Shown here: piece by piece, positions 1 through 6,480 of the stretch | Numbering within the stretch: the stretch's first letter is position 1 | Layout of the letters: the number at the start of each line of letters is the position of its first letter | Origin: Alphaproteobacteria bacterium | GTDB taxonomy: Bacteria; Pseudomonadota; Alphaproteobacteria; Micavibrionales; UBA1664 | Length of the DNA stretch: 11,816 nt | Reading direction: 5' to 3' | NCBI GenBank assembly: GCA_030427215.1 | Contig: JAUHXB010000019.1 | Span: 1-11,816 of the forward strand | Position numbers and translations under genes: made by a program | The notes under the pieces: generated by a model | Databases searched by the model: none | What the model was told of the DNA's origin: nothing | The model's input: only the letters and a program-made list of their open reading frames with translations

Positions 1-556
1 TAAATTGTCGCGGTTCGGTTAGTGTGCCGGCTTCTTTAACATCAGGACCAATGACAAGAGCCATTTGATCAACATCAAGTTTATCGTAAGTCGTTGTTTC
101 AAAGTTAGAAACAGACTTTCCTTTTCCTAATTTTTTAACGCGTTTTTCAATGTCGCTATCATCCGCGTCTTTATCAACGGCGATGAATGGTCCGTCATTA
201 TCCTTTGGAACCAAAATAATCAAATGATCCGCGCGATAACGCTTTTTCGTTTCCTTACAATCCACCATGGGGTCATTAAATCCACCAACATGGCCTGACG
301 CTTCCCACGCTTTCGGGTTTTGGATAATGGCGCTATCCAATCCTACAATTTGAACAGGTTGACCGTCTGGACCAATCGGTGGTGTGGTGACCATCCATTT
401 CCACCACATGTCACGCAGGTTATTTTTTAATTCTGTCCCCAACGGGCCGTAATCCCAAAACCCGTTAATTCCACCATAAATTTCGGAGGCTGGAAAAATG
501 AACCCTCGGCGTTTACACAACGCCACCAAATCTTTCATATCAAATTTTTGTGTCAT
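1..556 (-). CDS. glyQS: Glycine--tRNA ligase, dimeric (single-chain) type, N-terminal part, cut by window edge
   Basis: Class II aminoacyl-tRNA synthetase that charges tRNA-Gly with glycine in the cytoplasm. About 185 codons are visible, open without a stop to base 1; the C-terminal two thirds or so, with the later catalytic motifs and anticodon-binding domain, lie outside. Recognised by the N-terminal block typical of the alpha2 (Bacillus/eukaryote-like) Gly[20 protein letters not shown], then [16 protein letters not shown], then a region reading [16 protein letters not shown]. The ATG at 556 is chosen because the family motif begins a few residues later and no upstream in-frame ATG was found; no good Shine-Dalgarno is visible. 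Most alphaproteobacteria I know of use the tetrameric GlyQ/GlyS enzyme, so this type is a lineage clue (from general knowledge, not checked). ppdK on the same strand nearby echoes a glyRS-ppdK association known in alphaproteobacteria. Confidence 0.93.
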   Translation of the reverse strand, partial: MTQKFDMKDLVALCKRRGFIFPASEIYGGINGFWDYGPLGTELKNNLRDMWWKWMVTTPPIGPDGQPVQIVGLDSAIIQNPKAWEASGHVGGFNDPMVDCKETKKRYRADHLIILVPKDNDGPFIAVDKDADDSDIEKRVKKLGKGKSVSNFETTTYDKLDVDQMALVIGPDVKEAGTLTEPRQF

Positions 557-571
557 GGATATACTTATCGC

Positions 572-589
572 GCATGCGTTCGTGCATGT
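572..589 (-). promoter_or_regulatory. Small hairpin just upstream of glyRS
   Basis: Bases 572-577 (GCATGC) can pair with 584-589 (GCATGT): five perfect pairs plus one G-T wobble around a 6-base loop. It sits about 16 bases before the glyRS start codon in the 51-base gap after the upstream gene. No T run follows on the minus strand, so it is not a convincing terminator, and no T-box or glycine riboswitch features are visible. It may be a 5'-leader hairpin or chance. Confidence 0.25.
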
Positions 590-607
590 AAATATGAATT
601 ATAATAA

Positions 608-1024
608 TTACCAAAGACCAAGACGAATACCTGCATAAGAAACATCACGGCACGTCAATTTTACACGGTCGCTCATTGGTATATATCGTGTTTGTGTCAA
701 TGGGGCTATGTCTTTTCCAGAAGTTTCAGACTGCATTAACGATTTTAATATTTTATCTTCACGGTCACGCATGTGAATAATGGCATCAAACATCATAGAT
801 TGCACATAGGTCATATTACGCCCGTCGAATCCTTCGACAATTTCATTTAGGGCATGGGTGATAGCAATTTGATATACAAGTTTGTCGTTTGGGTTTTGAT
901 CAGTGGCGAGATCATGACATTTTTTAAATAATTCATCGGCGAATGTTTCTACACACCCTGCCGCAGGAAGGTCGTTAGAGCTTATATGAGAAGTATGAAA
1001 ATTTTGATGTAGAAATGAATTCAT
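608..1024 (-). CDS. Hypothetical protein, 138 aa
   Basis: Not recognised. A mixed, probably alpha-helical soluble protein with no signal peptide or membrane segment. The middle (about residues 25-95) is helix-like, with regular spacing in ADELFKKCHDLATDQ and LVYQIAITHALNEIVEGF, then a Met-rich stretch (MTYVQSMMFDAIIHMRD). Three Cys residues (24, 36, 125) show no metal-binding spacing. It starts at ATG 1024, the only sensible start; no Shine-Dalgarno is seen, and an 8-bp inverted repeat lies just upstream. It reads toward glyRS with a 51-base gap and follows the 1066-1461 gene by 41 bases, so the three may be co-transcribed. Real rather than a shadow because it fills the gap, no better frame competes, and composition resembles its neighbours. 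Function unknown. Confidence 0.7.
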   Translation of the reverse strand: MNSFLHQNFHTSHISSNDLPAAGCVETFADELFKKCHDLATDQNPNDKLVYQIAITHALNEIVEGFDGRNMTYVQSMMFDAIIHMRDREDKILKSLMQSETSGKDIAPLTQTRYIPMSDRVKLTCRDVSYAGIRLGLW

Positions 1025-1028
1025 AAAT

Positions 1029-1050
1029 TATGGATAATTTAATATCCATA
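1029..1050. repeat. 8-bp perfect inverted repeat upstream of the 138-aa gene
   Basis: TATGGATA (1029-1036) and TATCCATA (1043-1050) are perfect reverse complements around the 6-base spacer ATTTAA. It lies between two same-strand genes, 5 bases before the ATG at 1024, so it would cover the ribosome-binding region in mRNA or act as an operator on DNA. Too AT-rich and without a T run to be a good intrinsic terminator. Confidence 0.35.
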
Positions 1051-1065
1051 TAAAATCAAGCCACT

Positions 1066-1461
1066 TTATTTAAAACTGTCATTAAAATTGAAATTTTGTT
1101 TAATCAGATCTTGAACATATCCATCATCCATGCGGTCATCGGCAATTGATCGCTTAACCTCTAACATGGGAATTTGTTTGATGACTTTTCTTGTCACTTG
1201 AGGTCTTGGTGGTTCGGCAGGACGCGTTGGTTCGTTCGGTGCAATTGTTAAACTCTTTGCCTTATCAGGCAGAGACACATCAACATCATTTTCTAAATCT
1301 AAGTCATCGAATTCTTTGTTAGACAAGTCCGTCATCTCACCATCAATAACACTTTCGCCTGGAAGCATCATTTCTTGGGCATAGGACACATCCTCACGAT
1401 AATAAAAATCCGCTATAACGGGTGATGACATGAATAGAGATGCAATAAATAAATAAATCAT
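1066..1461 (-). CDS. Putative exported hypothetical protein
   Basis: Function not recognised. From the ATG at 1461 the protein is 131 aa and begins MIYLFIASLFMSSPVIA followed by DFYYRED, a good Sec signal peptide with likely cleavage after VIA, so the mature product is probably periplasmic. A TTG at 1476 would add five residues (MHHES), but it overlaps the palindrome in the divergent promoter region and lengthens the signal peptide for no gain, so ATG is preferred. The mature part is acidic (NKEFDDLDLENDVDVSLPD), then has a Pro-rich linker (NEPTRPAEPPRPQ), then a basic/mixed tail. This low-complexity design suggests a flexible periplasmic or envelope-linked protein. It is divergent from the GNAT gene and 41 bases upstream of the 138-aa gene. 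Confidence 0.65.
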   Translation of the reverse strand: MIYLFIASLFMSSPVIADFYYREDVSYAQEMMLPGESVIDGEMTDLSNKEFDDLDLENDVDVSLPDKAKSLTIAPNEPTRPAEPPRPQVTRKVIKQIPMLEVKRSIADDRMDDGYVQDLIKQNFNFNDSFK

Positions 1462-1472
1462 GGACTCATGAT

Positions 1473-1482
1473 GCAATATTGC
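1473..1482. promoter_or_regulatory. 10-bp palindrome between divergent genes (possible operator)
   Basis: GCAATATTGC is a perfect palindrome centred in the 34-base space between the ATG of the exported protein (1461, minus) and that of the GNAT gene (1496, plus). With so little room, both promoters and any leader must overlap it, so a dimeric regulator bound here could affect both genes. Operator function is inferred from symmetry and position only. Confidence 0.3.
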
Positions 1483-1495
1483 GTTTGATAAAACA

Positions 1496-1951
1496 ATGAA
1501 AATTCAAAAATGGAATAAACAAGGTGATATTTTTAAGGGCGCATTAGACCTAATCTATCGCGATTTGGATCACTGTGATGTGTTTTATATCGAGGGCAAG
1601 GCCTTTGCCGTTTTAAATCATAGGCCAAAATATGCGCCCTATTTAAGGGCGGGAATTCCCGAAATTCAAGATCTATTTGTGTTGCATGACTATCGAAAAC
1701 AGGGACTTGCGACCGCACTCATAAAGCACTGTGAAGCAATAACGAATGGCGATGTGATCGGTATTTCCGTACCTGTGTCGCCTCGGTTTGGCGCGGCACA
1801 AAGGCTCTATTATAAATTGGGATACATGCCCGATGGCAATGGCGTGACCTATGATAGACAAATGTTGGATCATAATAGCCGTGTACAACTCAACGATGAT
1901 CTTTGCCTGATGATGGTGAAAGACTTATGCAGGGTAACGAAACCTAGGTAA
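1496..1951 (+). CDS. GNAT-family N-acetyltransferase
   Basis: Acetyl-CoA-dependent transferase of the GNAT fold, 151 aa; the substrate cannot be told. Motif A is clear: IPEIQDLFVLHDYRKQGLA (about residues 54-72) has the beta4 strand and the R-x-x-G-x-A pyrophosphate loop (R67, G70, A72), followed by helix ATALIKHCE. Motif B is the stretch AAQRLYYKLGY (100-110), where the paired Tyr and Gly-Tyr are typical of the Tyr-bearing acetyl-CoA edge. Length is normal for a single GNAT domain, with a roughly 30-residue tail (DHNSRVQLNDDLCLMMVKD) as in small-molecule acetylating members. Starts at ATG 1496 with no clear Shine-Dalgarno; divergent from the exported-protein gene. The lipoprotein gene follows after 59 bases. 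Confident for family, not for substrate. Confidence 0.88.
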   Translation: MKIQKWNKQGDIFKGALDLIYRDLDHCDVFYIEGKAFAVLNHRPKYAPYLRAGIPEIQDLFVLHDYRKQGLATALIKHCEAITNGDVIGISVPVSPRFGAAQRLYYKLGYMPDGNGVTYDRQMLDHNSRVQLNDDLCLMMVKDLCRVTKPR

Positions 1952-2010
1952 ATTATTTCCAGGGCTTAAATTTAAATTGCATCCATCGTCAAAGATGATA
2001 TTTTAAAGAT

Positions 2011-2514
2011 ATGAAAAAATTATTGATCTTATCGACATTATTAATTGCCACGGCCTGCACAACGAATCCCTCCAGCAGAGAGCAGGAGGCCGCATTTTGG
2101 CAACGTAGTAATTCCACCTCCGCGCTTTATCTACGTGGGCCAAAGGCGCAACACACACTTCACAAGGACATTGCGTCTTGTGTATCAGAGGTTAAGGAGT
2201 TGTCTCGTTTGGGAACAATTCGTAATGCCAACCCTCCGGGTGGTATTGAAATGAATGTTGGTTTGGCGAATAATTGGCAATCCCCACGTGGTGATGGCCC
2301 TTTAAACACAGAATTTCGTGATTTCCATGATTTTGAATCCTGCATGGCCTTTAAGGGGTGGGAGCGAAGCAGATACGTTAAGCCAGAGCAAATTCAACAA
2401 GCCAAACATAATTATAATACTGTGATCTTAGGGAAAACCCTCGATTCTCATGATAACACACCATCTTATAAACATAAGAATGAGAGTTCAGCATCCACAG
2501 GGTTCAATAACTAA
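2011..2514 (+). CDS. Putative small outer-membrane or periplasmic lipoprotein
   Basis: 167 aa. The N-terminus MKKLLILSTLLIATAC followed by TTNPSS is a lipoprotein signal peptide: two Lys, a hydrophobic core and a lipobox-like ATAC with Cys16 as acylated residue. The next residues are not Asp, so sorting to the outer membrane is expected. The mature part has two further Cys in similar contexts (DIASCVSEVKEL and FESCMAFKGWERSRYV); the pattern of a Cys helix and a second Cys followed by a KGW motif recalls small alphaproteobacterial lipoproteins with a disulfide, but I do not recognise a named family. The tail is polar and probably disordered. A weak promoter (TTGCAT at 1977, TATTTT at 1999, 16 apart) may precede it. 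ygfZ starts 5 bases after its stop, so the two are likely one operon. Confidence 0.75.
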   Translation: MKKLLILSTLLIATACTTNPSSREQEAAFWQRSNSTSALYLRGPKAQHTLHKDIASCVSEVKELSRLGTIRNANPPGGIEMNVGLANNWQSPRGDGPLNTEFRDFHDFESCMAFKGWERSRYVKPEQIQQAKHNYNTVILGKTLDSHDNTPSYKHKNESSASTGFNN

Positions 2515-2519
2515 ACTCC

Positions 2520-3245
2520 ATGACCGCTTCATGCGTTCAAATCCCCAATCGCGCCGCCATTTATGTCATTGGCGTAGATCGGTTTGATTTTTTACAGGGA
2601 TTAATCACGCAAGATATTTTTTTGCTGAAATCGCAACCACTGATTTATTCTTGTTTACTAACCAGCAACGGGAAATTCCTGTTTGATTTTTTTATTTTTG
2701 AAGATGGTGACAGATTGCTCATTGATTGCGAGGGCGAAGCGCGCGCCGAAGCGTTACTCAAATCGCTTAAAAAATTTACATTGCGGTCAAAAGTGTCGCT
2801 GGAGTTACAGGATGATTTAGAGGTTTATCAAATTTTCAATGCTGATAGCGATAATGGCTTCAAAGACCCGCGTCATGATAATGCGGGGTATCGCAAATAC
2901 ATCTTATTGCCGTCCCTGCGAAAGCAGGGATCTGATAAGATCCTAGATCAAGTCCAAAAAAGCAACATGGAAGCTTGGGACACACACCGCATCCGCTTGT
3001 GCATTCCCGACGGATCGCGTGATATGATCCCCGAAAAATCATTCTTGCACGAAAGTGACATCATCGCAAAAACCGCCGTGTCCTACACAAAAGGATGTTA
3101 TATGGGCCAAGAATTGGTCAGCCGTATGCATCATCGTGGTTTGATTAAAAAGCAATTGCGATGCGTTGAATTAGATAAAACTCCTGAAGGTTCAGAATTA
3201 AGGTCGTCTTGTGTTGATATAGGGTTGGCCTTAGTTAAGATTTAG
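2520..3245 (+). CDS. ygfZ: YgfZ/COG0354 folate-binding protein, Fe-S cluster assembly and repair
   Basis: GcvT-like protein that binds tetrahydrofolate and supports certain Fe-S enzymes, such as the tRNA methylthiotransferase MiaB in E. coli; cytoplasmic. 241 aa. The signature K-G-C-Y-x-G-Q-E is intact at 191-198 with the conserved Cys193, followed by the usual R-x-x-x-R-G-x-x-K-K stretch (202-211). The N-terminal F-L-Q-G-L-I-T-x-D block (24-32) and the CIPDGSRDMIPEKSFLHE segment (161-178) are also typical. The start at 2520 sits 5 bases after the lipoprotein stop, suggesting translational coupling; no strong Shine-Dalgarno. Residues 131-146 (PSLRKQGSDKILDQVQ) are encoded by a palindromic intergenic-type repeat inserted in frame, in a variable region before the signature. 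The C-terminus is short (ends IGLALVKI) and its stop overlaps the convergent gene by 4 bases. Function probably retained. Confidence 0.92.
   Translation: MTASCVQIPNRAAIYVIGVDRFDFLQGLITQDIFLLKSQPLIYSCLLTSNGKFLFDFFIFEDGDRLLIDCEGEARAEALLKSLKKFTLRSKVSLELQDDLEVYQIFNADSDNGFKDPRHDNAGYRKYILLPSLRKQGSDKILDQVQKSNMEAWDTHRIRLCIPDGSRDMIPEKSFLHESDIIAKTAVSYTKGCYMGQELVSRMHHRGLIKKQLRCVELDKTPEGSELRSSCVDIGLALVKI
2911..2957. repeat. Palindromic repeat element inserted in frame within ygfZ
   Basis: TCCCTGC (2913-2919), GAAA loop, GCAGGGA (2924-2930) is a perfect 7-bp hairpin with a tetraloop. It is overlapped by a second one, GGATCT (2928-2933), loop GATA, AGATCC (2938-2943). The sequence closely resembles the dispersed intergenic palindromes of proteobacteria whose translations contain SLRKQGS on one strand and IPAFAG on the other; both peptides appear here. 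The right arm (CTAGATCAAGTCC then A-rich) looks degenerate. The right boundary is approximate. Resembles the behaviour of Rickettsia palindromic elements inside genes, though no family membership can be assigned. Confidence 0.72.
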
Positions 3246-3472
3246 GGTTTCATTGTTTTTGAAGCATAGCCATTGGCAATATTTTGAATTTGCTTACCTA
3301 ATTTCTGCATACTATAGGCACTTCCAATCATTAAAGCTGCCATACCTGCAGATTGCAGTTCAGAGAGTATCTCTGTGTGAAATTGATTATAAACAAGCGA
3401 GCCAGTCGCTACACAAAAAGCCATCATACAAGCTCCTGTTGCCCCAAGAGTTGTTATCGTTCTTAAACCCAT
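3242..3472 (-). CDS. Small hydrophobic protein, probably membrane, downstream of ppdK
   Basis: Not recognised. From ATG 3472 the product is 76 aa. A hydrophobic Ala/Gly/Thr-rich segment at about residues 6-28 (TTLGATGACMMAFCVATGSLV) and a weaker one at about 42-55 (AGMAALMIGSAYSM) suggest a two-pass or hairpin inner-membrane protein; a basic tail follows (KLGKQ...SKTMKP). The ATG lies one base after the ppdK stop (TGA-G-ATG) and 9 bases after an AAGG in the end of ppdK, so reinitiation is likely. A TTG at 3481 would add three residues but sits directly on that Shine-Dalgarno. The stop overlaps the convergent ygfZ stop by 4 bases. Tight coupling suggests a real gene; a link to PPDK function is only inferred. 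Confidence 0.6.
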   Translation of the reverse strand: MGLRTITTLGATGACMMAFCVATGSLVYNQFHTEILSELQSAGMAALMIGSAYSMQKLGKQIQNIANGYASKTMKP

Positions 3473-3473
3473 C

Positions 3474-6098
3474 TCAACCAACCTTTCTTAATTGTTCCAC
3501 ATGCGCCTTATGCTTCAATGCGCTTTGCGCCGCGGCGAGGCGTGCAATAGGCACGCGATATGGCGAGCACGAGACATAATCTAAACCAGCTTGTTGACAG
3601 AAGTCAATGGATGACGGATCACCGCCATGTTCCCCACATATTCCCAATTTGATATCTGGTTTGGTTTCGCGACCCTCACGGCAGGCAATATTGATCAATC
3701 GCCCGACTCCTGATTGATCCAATCTTACAAACGGGTCATGGGTGAATATGCCTTGATCGACATAATCAGGCAGGAATTTTCCCGCGTCATCACGGCTTAG
3801 CCCCATTGCGGTTTGGGTCAGGTCATTTGTGCCAAACGAAAAGAAATCTGCATGATTTGCAATGTCCCCCGCCATAAGTGCCGCGCGGGGCAATTCAATC
3901 ATTGTACCGATTAAATAATCAATACGTTTTCCTGCCTTTTCAAACACCGCCTCCGCCGTTTTTTCGGTGAGGTCACGCAGGATTTTTAATTCCGCGGATG
4001 TTGCAATTAACGGGATCATAATTTCAGGCTTTGCATTTGTCTCCAATGCTGCCTCGATAATCGCGCATACCTGTGTTGCGTAGATTTCCGGAAAGGTAAT
4101 CCCCAAACGGCACCCTCGATGCCCCAACATCGGGTTTGATTCCGATAATTGATTCAGGCGGTCACGGACTGTTTTTTCATCAATGCCCATAGTGGATGCA
4201 AATTCGGTGATGTCTTTATCGCCATGTGGTAAAAATTCATGCAGTGGCGGGTCAAGCAATCTGACCGTGACTGGCAACCCGTCCATTACCTTAAACACGC
4301 TTATAAAATCGGCCTTTTGCATGGGCTCTAACGCGGAAAGCGCGTCCTCCCTGCCCCTAACGCTATCTGCAAAAATCATTTCGCGGACTTTTTGAATGCG
4401 GTCGGCATCAAAAAACATATGTTCGGTTCGCGCCAATCCAATCCCTTCGGCGCCAAAATTAATGGCGGTTTGGGAATCCAGTTCCGTTTCTGCATTCGCC
4501 CGAACGCCCATGGTTCGGAATTCATCCGCCCATGCTATGAGTGTTTCAAAATCACCAGACATTTCGGGTTCAATGCGTGCAATTTCACCTGCCATGACTT
4601 CGCCTGTTCCACCGTCCAATGTGATAATATCGCCCTCATTAAATACACGATCACCAACGGATAATGTTTTGACCTTGTAATCCATTGTGATTGCACCTGC
4701 ACCAGCCACACAACATCGGCCCATTCCGCGCGCAACTACCGCCGCATGCGATGTCATTCCACCACGCGACGTTAAAATTCCCTGTGCCGCATGCATACCG
4801 TGAATGTCTTCGGGGGATGTTTCAACACGACATAGGATTGTAGGTTTGCCGTCTTTCGCCCATATTTCAGCCAAATCAGCGGTAAAGGCAATCGCCCCCG
4901 TTGCCGCACCAGGAGAGGCAGGCAGACCAGTCGCAAACACATCACGCGTTGCATTCGGGTCAAGCGTGGGGTGAAGCAATTGATCCAGTGATTCCGGTTC
5001 AATCCTTTGCACCGCTTCCGCCTTTGAAATCAGGTTTTCGTCAACCATATCAACCGCAATTTTCAATGCGGCCTTTGCCGTTCTTTTCCCTGAACGCGTT
5101 TGCAACATATATAATGTGCCTTGTTGAATAGTGAATTCGATATCTTGCATATCGCGGTAATGCGTTTCCAATTTCAAACGGACATCGGACAATTGTGTGT
5201 AAATATCAGGCATTGTGGATTGCATATCGGATAAGGGTTCGGGCGTGCGGATGCCCGCCACGACATCTTCGCCCTGCGCATTGATTAAATATTCGCCATA
5301 GAAATAATTCTCACCCGTGGATGGATCGCGGGTAAAAGCCACACCTGTACCACAGTCATCGCCCATATTACCAAATACCATGGCCTGCACATTCACCGCC
5401 GTTCCCCAATCATGTGGAATATCGTGAATATTGCGGTAGGTCACGGCACGCGGAATTTGCCACGATGTAAACACCGCGCCAATCGCCCCCCATAATTGTG
5501 TCATGGGGTCTTGAGGGAAATCGACCACAATGGTTTTAAATTCGGTGACAACCGCGCGCCAATCATCCGCGGTTAAATCCGTATCTGCCGTGTAATCTTT
5601 GCGTCGTTTCAACGTATCAATCACGTCTTCCAATTCATGATGGTCATACCCCATCACAACATCCGAATACATTTGAATAAATCGGCGATAGCTGTCCCAC
5701 GCAAATCGCGCATCATTGGATCGTTTCGCCAATCCTTCAACCGTTTGGTCATTCAACCCCAAATTTAAAACCGTATCCATCATCCCCGGCATTGACACCC
5801 GCGCACCAGATCGCACGGATACAAGCAGCGGATTATCATGGTCACCAAAAACCATCCCCAATTCTGATTCAATTTTTGATAGAGATTGAGCAACTTGGGA
5901 TTTTAATTCAGCTGGATAGTCATGATTATTTTTATAATATTGGGTGCAAACATCGGTGGTGATTGTAAATCCGCTTGGTACAGGCAATCCAATCGAGGCC
6001 ATTTCGGCAAGGTTAGCACCCTTCCCACCCAGCAAGTTTTTCATGGATGCGTCACCATCCGCCGTTCCATTGCCAAAATTATAAATATATTGAGTCAT
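3474..6098 (-). CDS. ppdK: Pyruvate, phosphate dikinase (PPDK)
   Basis: Cytoplasmic enzyme that reversibly converts pyruvate, ATP and phosphate into PEP, AMP and pyrophosphate, serving gluconeogenesis or PPi-linked glycolysis. 874 aa, full family length with all three domains. The N-terminal ATP-grasp domain (about 1-340) has LLGGKGANLAEM (22-33) and SVRSGARVSMPGMMDTV (94-110). The central swivelling domain carries the phosphorylated His451 in GGMTSHAAVVARG (446-458), with the regulatory-type Thr449 two residues before it. The C-terminal PEP/pyruvate barrel (about 520-874) includes LLDPPLHEFLP, GLARTEHMFF, SFGTNDLTQ and the catalytic Cys821 in LGICGEHGGDP. No residue appears lost. ATG 6098 is supported by AGGAG 7 bases upstream and a promoter. 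A small hydrophobic gene follows one base after the stop. Confidence 0.98.
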   Translation of the reverse strand: MTQYIYNFGNGTADGDASMKNLLGGKGANLAEMASIGLPVPSGFTITTDVCTQYYKNNHDYPAELKSQVAQSLSKIESELGMVFGDHDNPLLVSVRSGARVSMPGMMDTVLNLGLNDQTVEGLAKRSNDARFAWDSYRRFIQMYSDVVMGYDHHELEDVIDTLKRRKDYTADTDLTADDWRAVVTEFKTIVVDFPQDPMTQLWGAIGAVFTSWQIPRAVTYRNIHDIPHDWGTAVNVQAMVFGNMGDDCGTGVAFTRDPSTGENYFYGEYLINAQGEDVVAGIRTPEPLSDMQSTMPDIYTQLSDVRLKLETHYRDMQDIEFTIQQGTLYMLQTRSGKRTAKAALKIAVDMVDENLISKAEAVQRIEPESLDQLLHPTLDPNATRDVFATGLPASPGAATGAIAFTADLAEIWAKDGKPTILCRVETSPEDIHGMHAAQGILTSRGGMTSHAAVVARGMGRCCVAGAGAITMDYKVKTLSVGDRVFNEGDIITLDGGTGEVMAGEIARIEPEMSGDFETLIAWADEFRTMGVRANAETELDSQTAINFGAEGIGLARTEHMFFDADRIQKVREMIFADSVRGREDALSALEPMQKADFISVFKVMDGLPVTVRLLDPPLHEFLPHGDKDITEFASTMGIDEKTVRDRLNQLSESNPMLGHRGCRLGITFPEIYATQVCAIIEAALETNAKPEIMIPLIATSAELKILRDLTEKTAEAVFEKAGKRIDYLIGTMIELPRAALMAGDIANHADFFSFGTNDLTQTAMGLSRDDAGKFLPDYVDQGIFTHDPFVRLDQSGVGRLINIACREGRETKPDIKLGICGEHGGDPSSIDFCQQAGLDYVSCSPYRVPIARLAAAQSALKHKAHVEQLRKVG

Positions 6099-6104
6099 GA
6101 TTGG

Positions 6105-6147
6105 TCTCCTGTACTATTATTTTATGTTTTTTAAAAGCATCAGGCAA
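6105..6147 (-). promoter_or_regulatory. ppdK promoter and Shine-Dalgarno
   Basis: On the minus strand TTGCCT (6142-6147; -35, 4 of 6) and TAAAAT (6119-6124; -10, 5 of 6) are separated by exactly 17 bases. AGGAGA (6105-6110) follows, 6-7 bases before ATG 6098, giving a leader of roughly 15-20 bases. A nearby TATAAT further upstream has no good -35. Predicted by eye from sigma-70 consensus. Confidence 0.45.
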
Positions 6148-6178
6148 ATTATAGAACGGTGTTATCACCATGATTTGA

Positions 6179-6289
6179 TTTACTCTATGCCTTCCTGAAT
6201 ATTCACCAGACCTCAATCCTACTGAACAGACTTTCGTTACTATAAAAACAAACAACAACATCAAACCAGCGGGTGGGTTTTTCACTTAG
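6179..6289 (+). pseudogene. Degenerate fragment of an IS630-type transposase (C-terminal catalytic motif)
   Basis: Read on the plus strand, 6188-6247 gives CLPEYSPDLNPTEQTFVTIK. This matches the hallmark of IS630/Tc1-mariner transposases, LPxYSPDLNPIExxFxxLK, whose Glu (here in PTE, codon 6224-6226) is the last acidic residue of the DDE triad. The reading frame is closed by TGA at 6176-6178 just upstream and TAG at 6287-6289, and after TIKT the peptide no longer resembles the family, so a frameshift or junction is likely. No N-terminal part, first two catalytic Asp residues or terminal inverted repeats could be found between ppdK and fghA. It is a dead remnant. The ppdK promoter lies beside it. 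Confidence 0.72.
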
Positions 6290-6359
6290 AGAAAATGTGA
6301 GACAAATGAGTGAAACAAGGCATTCTCAAAGCAGCAGGTTCAGAGCACATGACAAAATC

Positions 6360-6375
6360 GCGCGGAAAGCCACGC
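6360..6375 (-). terminator. Possible intrinsic terminator of the adhC-fghA operon
   Basis: On the minus strand GCGTGG, loop CTTT, CCGCGC forms a 6-bp GC-rich stem with one G-T wobble, followed by GATTTTG. It lies about 67 bases past the fghA stop in an otherwise AT-rich gap. The T run is short (four), so termination may be weak; the hairpin at 6413-6436 nearer the stop has no T run and is a poorer candidate. Confidence 0.35.
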
Positions 6376-6400
6376 TTGTCCGGCCTTATTTTCTATATCG

Positions 6401-6480
6401 GATGAATTGATGGACTGAATGGCAGGGGGTTCAGTCTGCTGCTAACGGTTCCCTGAAAGAATATTGGCATGATGTATTAA
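6401..6480 (-). repeat. 80-bp direct repeat, left copy (fghA 3' end and downstream)
   Basis: Matches 8492-8571 without gaps at 61 of 80 positions, counted by hand. The outermost ten bases at each end (GATGAATTGA and GATGTATTAA) are identical in both copies, and similarity stops abruptly on both sides. This copy includes the last 12 codons and stop of fghA plus 41 bases beyond. That tail contains a 7-bp hairpin, GACTGAA (6413-6419) with TTCAGTC (6430-6436). The pair of repeats brackets adhC and nearly all of fghA. Confidence 0.8.

Noticed and set aside
557..607. Possible T-box or glycine riboswitch upstream of glyRS
   Set aside because: The gap is only 51 bases with a single small hairpin; neither RNA would fit and no conserved core is visible.
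2860..3042. 60-codon minus-strand frame in ygfZ containing IPAFAGT
   Set aside because: It is the reverse translation of the palindromic repeat plus antisense ygfZ, a well-known kind of spurious frame.
4183..5131. Several long frames on both strands inside ppdK
   Set aside because: PPDK is continuous and intact across this region; these are shadows.
6263..6283. AAACC / GGTTT hairpin followed by T run on the plus strand (terminator-like)
   Set aside because: Weak 5-bp stem with no plus-strand gene to terminate, and it lies inside the transposase remnant.
6079..6285. 68-codon minus-strand frame with a hydrophobic start, overlapping the ppdK start
   Set aside because: It is antisense to the IS630 transposase remnant, crosses the ppdK promoter and start, and has no supporting signals.
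6347..6403. 18-codon plus-strand frame starting MTKSRGKPRLSGL
   Set aside because: Too short, no Shine-Dalgarno and no recognisable family; probably chance in the degenerate gap.
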